A stretch of DNA of 64,000 nt from positions 44,621,877 through 44,685,876 of the forward strand of contig JASXTE010000004.1 in assembly GCA_030280995.1 (NCBI GenBank), read 5' to 3'. The translations under genes were made by a program, and so were the position numbers. Shown one piece after another: positions 58,736 through 64,000 of this stretch. The notes beneath the pieces were generated by a model that saw only the letters and a program-made list of their open reading frames with translations, was not told the DNA's origin and ran no database searches. Position 1 is the stretch's first letter, and the number at the start of each line of letters is the position of its first letter. The DNA comes from Hemileia vastatrix (Eukaryota > Basidiomycota > Pucciniomycetes > Pucciniales > Zaghouaniaceae).

Positions 58736-58828
58736 TCCTCCAGACCAAAATCATCAAAAAGGGCCAACCAAAGACAAAAAAATACTCTAGAGAACTAGCA
58801 GGCACTACACCATGTTGGGAGCCAGAAA

Positions 58829-59422
58829 TGTAGACAATCCTATAGTACTAGCTATAGGCCATGAACAAGGGAGTTGGAGAAAAACCAGAGAGAAAATCCC
58901 CTGTCCCTTTAGAAAAATAAAGTGAGATTTACCTGATAAAGTAAATTGATTCTTGTTTGCTAAAACCCCTTTTCAACACACTTGACTTCTTGATCAGCCA
59001 AGAAAGTAGTCACCAGACAGACTTCCAGACCAAAGAACTGAAATGTAGACCAATGTCCACACCAGAGAAAGAATTTATACTTGATGTAGGTTGCAAAGCC
59101 ACACCAGAGAAAGCAATAATACTTGATATAGCTTGCAAGAATATACCAGAGAAAAACAGTTACAAGAGTTGAGGTCAAATAAGAACTAAACTTTTCACAA
59201 CCCAGCCAAAAGATGCCACAAACACACAAAAGAGTGAAGCACAGAGATTCAAGGTATACCAGATGGTTGATGATAAAATATAATGTCCTAAAACTTCCTT
59301 AACTATCTCACACACAGAACACCCTGGCCTTCTCCCATCCAAATCCAGCTCTCCCACCTTTCTACATGCATAAAAATTCCTCTAGAGGCTTCCAAGAGTG
59401 CAGGCAGGCAGGCCTCCTGACA
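58829..59422 (-). repeat. Right (5') LTR of the old minus-strand Gypsy
   Basis: 594 bp, intact. It begins TGTAGACAATCC on the plus strand, ends near GACA (59419-59422), and aligns throughout with the interrupted left LTR. In minus orientation it precedes gag, so it is the 5' LTR. Confidence 0.8.
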
Positions 59423-59545
59423 TAGGGATGGCCTCATAGATGAGGGTTCATGAGACTCCAACTTCATGATTTCAATTTGCGCTTGCTCTTTTTTTGCAAA
59501 AAATTTAACTTTTAAGAGTAAGAGAAATAAATTAAGAAAAATTAT

Positions 59546-60113
59546 TTAGTCAAAACAAAAGTAAAAAATTAAACTTTGTTTGTGTTTATTAACAATTTCC
59601 CCATAAGCAGAAAAAACAGCCTTTGAGGTTGATTGAGTTGTCCTAAAACTAGCAGAAGCTCTTTGCTTGAGTCTGTTGCTAGGAGGGGTTAATTCTTTAT
59701 CATATAATCTTTCATTGTCAGCTACTTCCTTAAAAATTTCTTGATTTGATGAGGCTTGGGTCTGGTTTATACATGGGGAGTAAATCAGCACTACAAAAGA
59801 AAAAATAATAGCAGAATTAGTTTAGTCTTACTACCATGGGCTCATCAAGCTCAATTTCAGAGTACACAGATGGTTCTCCAAATTCTGGAGAGTCAAGTGA
59901 AGGATCTAAATGAAAATTTTGACTATTCATATGAGACTCAGAAACTCTTGGGCCTTGATTCACGTGCAAGGGGTTGACATCAGGCCTTTGTCCAAAGAGT
60001 TCATCCCTTTAATCACAAAGAGGACACATAGAGTTGAGTTTTTCAGAAACAGATGTGATTCCATGCCTTTCATCATCTTCTGTAACTCCAAACCTAGTTG
60101 AAGAAGAAGCCAT
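59546..60113 (-). pseudogene. Unrecognised minus-strand reading region, possibly a broken spliced gene
   Basis: From ATG at 60113 a frame reads MASSSTRFGVTEDDERHGIT to TAA at 60009 and stays open beyond it (RDELFGQRPDVNPLHVNQGP, then LDSPEFGEPSVYSEIELDEP) to 59823. A donor-like GTAGTAAG (59834) and acceptor TTTTGTAG (59791) bound a 44-bp AT-rich gap, followed by a third stretch (EIFKEVADNERLYDKELTPP ... LKQRASASFRTTQS). Composition looks protein-like, but phases do not join cleanly and no domain is recognised. It could be an eroded host gene or transposon ORF. Confidence 0.25.
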
Positions 60114-60565
60114 CTTTGCTTTCTTGTATTATATTTGATAGTTTTTGAATCTTTTCCTCATTTGCTTTGTTGTAAAATCCATCTTACCTTTAGTTTTGAT
60201 TTCAACTCCACTTCCATTTGATTAAAGCCACTCAATTTTGATGTGGGTGGACAACCAAATTGAGTGGACTTTGCACAGTCAAAACAGGCATCAAAATTAG
60301 ATTTAATTTTCAGCCAGTTAATTACAATCTGAAGGTCAGACAGTTTCGATTGAGTAAATTTTTGAGAAGTAGATTTTGGGCAAGGTATGATAAATTAACA
60401 CTAAAAAAAGAAATTAGTGAAAAAAGAAAATTTTGTAGAAGAAAAGGAGAAAATAACAAAGAGTTTTGATATTTATAATGGCTTGTATAAAAATAAGAAG
60501 TTGTGAGTATAGAAATTTGAGCAGGAACATTTTCAAAAAAACAGAGTAAAATGTAATAGACTTAC
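60114..60565. other. No gene seen
   Basis: AT-rich sequence up to the solo LTR; short chance frames only. Confidence 0.5.
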
Positions 60566-61741
60566 TGTCAGCCTAGGTATCCCCAGGACTGAGTAATTCT
60601 TATGTTTAAAATAAGATAACCTTAATTACATTAAGCTTATAACTTAAAAATAAAGTTAAAATACTTATATATATGGTTATAATACATATATATATAATTA
60701 TTACACTATTATATGACTTATAGTAGTTTAAATAGCTTATCCATAGCCTAATAATACTTATTAAGGTGTTAATAGAGTCATAATATACTTATCTTAAGTG
60801 ATTAAGTAATTATAGACATACATAAGCTTATATTTATACATAAACCTCATATTCAGTGAAATATGTAGTTATATTATGTATATTTAGGTCTATAAGTGGG
60901 TTTTAACCTCTTAGTAGCCTGTAACCTTTATTTTTCTGCTTATTTTAGGTCATATGGATGTATTCAGTGGACTCACAATGCCTACACAAGCATATACACC
61001 TTTTTCAGGCACATATATCCAGTTTGGACAACTTAATCTGCTTCCTTTGATGGATTTTCACAGATTTATGGGTTGGGATATGATTAATGGGTTAATATGT
61101 ATTCTTGGGGATGTTATTAGGGGCTTGGAAAGTTAATTTGGTTCCTTTATATGCTTTGGGTTTCATTATATACTCTTTGGAGGAGTTATTTTACCTGTTT
61201 CTTTATGGTATCCACATTTATCTGTTTATTCTATTTATGATATGGGTCTGTGGTATCATTAATTGTGATGGAGGGTCCTTACTGGAGGTCTGGGTGTTTA
61301 AACTGCTTGAAGTGGACGCCATGGGGAGGTGATGGGCCCTCACAGTGCTGTAATTGCCAGGGATAGTAGTGACATCATCTGGATTGAAGGTCTGTGCACT
61401 CCAGTGGATTTTGGTATAAGTAAGGGAGGATTTGATGGGTTATTAGACATCACTTACTTACTGCACATCAAATAAACACTATTAAACAATTATTATTATA
61501 TATAAATATATTATAGAGCATTTATAAATTGATATTATCTTTATATAAGGTATAACTATATATTATTTATCTATTTTCCACCACTAGCACACATAAAAAT
61601 CCAAGTATTGTGAGTTTATATTGAGAATAACTATTTTATTAGTCTTCCCCTGAGGTTTAATCACTAAATCATTTAACAATAAGTAGTAGGACCATTAATA
61701 TTTACTAATAAATCATACTTAGATACTATCACACACTGACA
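60566..61741 (+). mobile_element. Solo LTR of the chromodomain Gypsy family (forward)
   Basis: 1,176 bp with TGTCAG...CTGACA ends and a CTTAC duplication (60561-60565 and 61742-61746). It is homologous to the 48743 and 56420 LTRs but visibly more diverged, so it is probably an older insertion. It has no coding region. Confidence 0.9.
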
Positions 61742-62554
61742 CTTACTGCGGTGTGAAAGATTTTTTTTATTTGGAAATGAACTGCGGGAGAAGAGTTGTG
61801 ACATGTAGTATATGGGTGAGGATGGAAGGAAGGTGATGCGCGGCTGATTGGGAGGATGTGGGTACTTGTGGGCTGAGTTGTGGTTAAGAAAATTGTACAA
61901 AAGTAGGACATATTTGACCCCATGTTTGAGACCCCAAGTACCAAATCAGCCATGTTTCATGGTGTGTTTGTGTGGTGTTTTTCAAATGAAACACGCTAGG
62001 CGTGTTTGGTAATGTTTGAGACCCCCTATTGGGTATATTTCACTTTGGACATATTCTGTTGCGCTCTATGGCGAAGCGAAAATGTGTCGTAGTGTAACAC
62101 TAATGATATAGATCATCGCCTGGATGGCCGCTTGTCACGTTGACTTTTTGTGTCGCGGGTTCAAATCCCTGCCGCCTCCCCCCTTTTAATCACACCCTTC
62201 GTCCATGGTTGGCACGCTCGTTTTCATGCTGGTGTCGATGTCTCTCTTCTCCCTCAGCAACCTACAGTGGATGGACATGTGCGTGAAGGCTGGAAACCCC
62301 CCCCCCCCCCCCCAATTTGTCAACCACCCAATTTGTCAACCACCCAATTTGTCAACCTCCCCACTTTGCCAACTCCCCATTTTCTGGACGAACGTGCTTG
62401 GTCATTCGCCTTGGGTCTGCTGCGGAATTCCACTCCCCAAAAATTCTTTCTAAAAAATCCCTGCCCATCAAACCACGACCCCTCGAGGATTACCCTCCCC
62501 CCTATGGCAACCCCATCTTTGTTCTCAAGCCACCTGGCTCCCCCCACCCATGTC
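61742..62554. other. Intergenic, no supported gene
   Basis: Contains a perfect short inverted repeat (AAACACGC-TAG-GCGTGTTT, 61989-62007), a B-box-like GGTTCAAATCC near 62158-62168, a poly-C run (62296-62311) and three ATTTGTCAACCACCCA-type units near 62313-62360. A 154-codon frame here (62150-62614) is low complexity and not called. Confidence 0.45.
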
Positions 62555-62692
62555 ATCCTGTTAATTGCCCTGTTACCTAACTCACTACATTCATTACTCT
62601 CCACTTGTACCTAGCCCATTAGTTAACCATGCCTTCATGCCCCTAGCTGGGTGAGATTGTAAGAAGTTTAAAAAAAAAAATTAAAAAATGTT
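62555..62692 (+). pseudogene. LINE 3' end fragment (copy 3, plus strand)
   Basis: Non-coding trailer ending CCTTCATGCCCCTAGCTGGG, GAGATTGTAAGAAG and an A-rich tail (62671-62690). It matches the trailer of the adjoining copy and the two minus-strand copies near 32.3-32.6 kb. Confidence 0.6.
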
Positions 62693-62698
62693 CTATTA

Positions 62699-63008
62699 TT
62701 TTGCCCCGCACATTTTGAAGCACGCAAATCTTTATTTGCTGCTGCCAAGCGACATAAAATTCCTCTTACTACGTCTGCTCTGCTCTCTCCCTCTCCTGCC
62801 ATCAAGCAAGTTGCCCAGTTTTTATTAGCTACTAATAGATTTCCAAATAATCTCCCGCTTTCACTATCTGAATGATCCCTAGCCATGTTCCTTTTAATTG
62901 TCCTATCTTCTGTTTCCTTTCGCTCCTCATTCCCTGTATTTTATCTCCTATAGTTGTTCTGTCCCTTCATGCTCATAGCTGAGCGAGATGGTAAGAAATA
63001 AAAAAAAT
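62699..63008 (+). pseudogene. LINE 3' end fragment (copy 4, plus strand)
   Basis: C-terminal coding trace FCPAHFEARKSLFAAAKRHK followed by KQVAQFLLATNRFPNNLPLS, stop TGA at 62873-62875, then a trailer with CCTTCATGCTCATAGCTGAG and GAGATGGTAAGAAATAAAAA. It resembles the extreme C-terminus of fungal LINE proteins. Its 5' end abuts the A tail of copy 3. Confidence 0.65.
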
Positions 63009-63766
63009 GATTTGTTATAGTAGCAAGTAAAATAGGGAACAATGAAAAATAATAGTTCGTACATAGTATTCAGGTAATACTGATCGGGAAATATGAATTT
63101 CAAGTGTATGGAACTAATGAACAAAAAAAAGATAAATATTTGATATTCTGACAGTCTGGTCACATAGCTTACTAGCTCATGAAAGTTTAATCCCATACAT
63201 TATTATCTTTTGAATGCACAGATATGTTCACCGATTTCTCGCTGTTTATTATCAATAAACCATTTTATTTGATTACGAGCGTCATTCATTTCGCCCACTG
63301 GAGCTCCTCTCCAAAGTTTTGGTCAGTCAAATTGAAACGCAATAATACAGCTACTTGAGAAAACCTTGTGAGTTGCCGGGATTTTTTTCGCCTGCATATG
63401 AGAATTTCATCTAACTGACCTGGTACATCTTGTCTTTCGGATAGTCCCAACCCTAGTACGTCAAGGTTAGCTGCTCTAAGCTCATATTGTGGGAGAAGTA
63501 GGGGAAGAAACTTTGTTTAAAAAGCCGCAAACTTTTCTCAAATAGCTGTAATTCCAGCGTGAAAGCATTTTCCGCTATCTGGGTGTTTTGAACACAACAG
63601 AGATTGAATGGACTCATGAGATTATTTTTGAAAGGGACAGAAATATAATTGCATTGCAAGAGTGTACCTACGGAAGAGCTGACGTATTTTTATCAGAAAA
63701 AATGACAAATCATATCTTAAACAAGACACCCATGCTCTCTGATTTTATGATATGTATATATATTTC
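63009..63766. other. Intergenic, no gene seen
   Basis: AT-rich to mixed sequence. Presumably includes the 3' untranslated region of the edge gene (minus strand). Confidence 0.5.
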
Positions 63767-64000
63767 TTATTTTATTACTCGACTTCTTCGCATTCTTTGA
63801 CCTTTTCCTCTTTGTGGAAGACTAGCAGGTGGAACTTGAGCTCCATCACCGTAATTGTGAATAGCACCATTGTCGGTTTCAAATACTGGCCTTCCTATAA
63901 GATATATAAAGAGGAAAAAAAAATTAGAATATGAGACGGATGGAAATCTTAGAAGCGTTCCTCACCTGTGTTGGGGTCTTTGATTTGCAGTTTTTCGGTG
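63767..64000 (-). CDS. Unidentified host gene, 3' end (two exons visible)
   Basis: In minus orientation, an exon from the window edge to 63966 (KLQIKDPNTG), a 71-bp GT-AG intron (63965-63895; GTGAGG...TTATAG) and a last exon 63894-63767 that begins RPVFETDNGAIHNYGDGAQV and ends GQRMRRSRVIK-TAA. The split codon joins in phase (ACA G/GA). The tail is basic and low complexity, so the family cannot be named from it. The clean splice sites and composition, unlike the surrounding repeats, support a real gene. Confidence 0.6.

Larger units (their letters stand above)
31275..59422 (-). mobile_element. Composite: old minus-strand Ty3/Gypsy element with three nested insertions
   Basis: The two LTR copies have the same orientation and start TGTAGACAATCC. 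The left one (31275-31397 plus 39401-39872, 595 bp without the insertion) and the right one (58829-59422, 594 bp) match in length. Gag, protease, RT, RNase H and integrase remains lie between them on the minus strand. Subtracting the 8,000-bp DNA transposon, the 8,855-bp plus-strand Gypsy and the 192-bp MITE, with their target duplications, leaves about 11.1 kb. In minus orientation a TGG that could start a primer-binding site lies 4 nt inside the right LTR. No target duplication was found at the outer ends, so it is likely but not proven that both LTRs belong to one insertion. All coding parts carry stops or frameshifts. Confidence 0.75.

Noticed and set aside
61989..62007. Perfect 8-bp inverted repeat AAACACGC-TAG-GCGTGTTT as a terminator or operator
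   Set aside because: No adjacent gene fits, and short palindromes of this size occur by chance; bacterial-type terminators do not apply here.
61742..62095. A second CACTA MITE suggested by GTCGTAGTG near 62079-62087
   Set aside because: No matching CACTACGA start or target duplication was found upstream.
62108..62180. Second tRNA-like signal, GCGGGTTCAAATCCCTGC, plus strand
   Set aside because: No matching 5' acceptor strand for the CCGCCTC-type 3' side was found and the T stem needs a bulge. Not a tRNA gene.
62150..62614. 154-codon frame beginning MSRVQIPAAS
   Set aside because: Low-complexity proline-rich sequence over a poly-C run and short repeats; its start is derived from the tRNA-like T-arm.

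Overview
This is eukaryotic nuclear DNA from a repeat-rich fungus. A basidiomycete, probably a rust (Pucciniales), fits best. The reasons are a fungal-type VPS10 gene with short GT-AG introns, an ADIP/Msd1-like coiled-coil gene, chromodomain Ty3/Gypsy elements of a kind common in rust genomes, Tad/I-like LINE pieces, and very AT-rich repeats. The lineage is an inference and no marker gene settles it. Only three host genes are visible: VPS10 (minus strand, left edge), a spliced ADIP-like gene (8.2-10.4 kb), and the 3' end of an unidentified minus-strand gene at the right edge. Nearly everything else is repeats.

Layout. 1-5190: VPS10 in five exons, running off the left edge. 5.5-8.0 kb: a decayed LINE split by a reverse-orientation solo LTR with a 5-bp target duplication. 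8238-10404: the ADIP-like gene. 10.85-31.27 kb: about 20.4 kb of an 11-bp minisatellite (consensus TACTGGAATGT), ending in four 114-bp higher-order units.

31.27-59.42 kb: a nested composite. The oldest layer is a minus-strand Ty3/Gypsy element, about 11 kb once later insertions are subtracted. Its left LTR is split by an exactly 8,000-bp CACTA-like DNA transposon (39-bp inverted ends, 3-bp GTT duplication). That transposon carries two LINE 3' ends, a regular array of eight 36-bp palindromes, and a decayed transposase. The integrase region is split by a 192-bp CACTA-type MITE (3-bp TCA duplication). The gag-protease region is split by an 8,855-bp plus-strand chromodomain Gypsy element with 1,178-bp LTRs, a TAAAC duplication and a pol reading frame broken by one stop codon.

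59.4-64.0 kb: an unassigned low-confidence reading frame, another solo LTR of the plus-strand Gypsy family (duplication CTTAC), two LINE 3' ends, and the edge gene.

The host genes are not an operon and show no functional link. Nesting order and LTR divergence agree: about 6% over the compared part of the older minus-strand LTRs and roughly 2% by eye for the younger plus-strand pair. The features most likely to be undescribed are the palindrome array, the frame-independent minisatellite, the repeated stem-loop in the old Gypsy tail, and the antisense cysteine-rich reading frames beside it.
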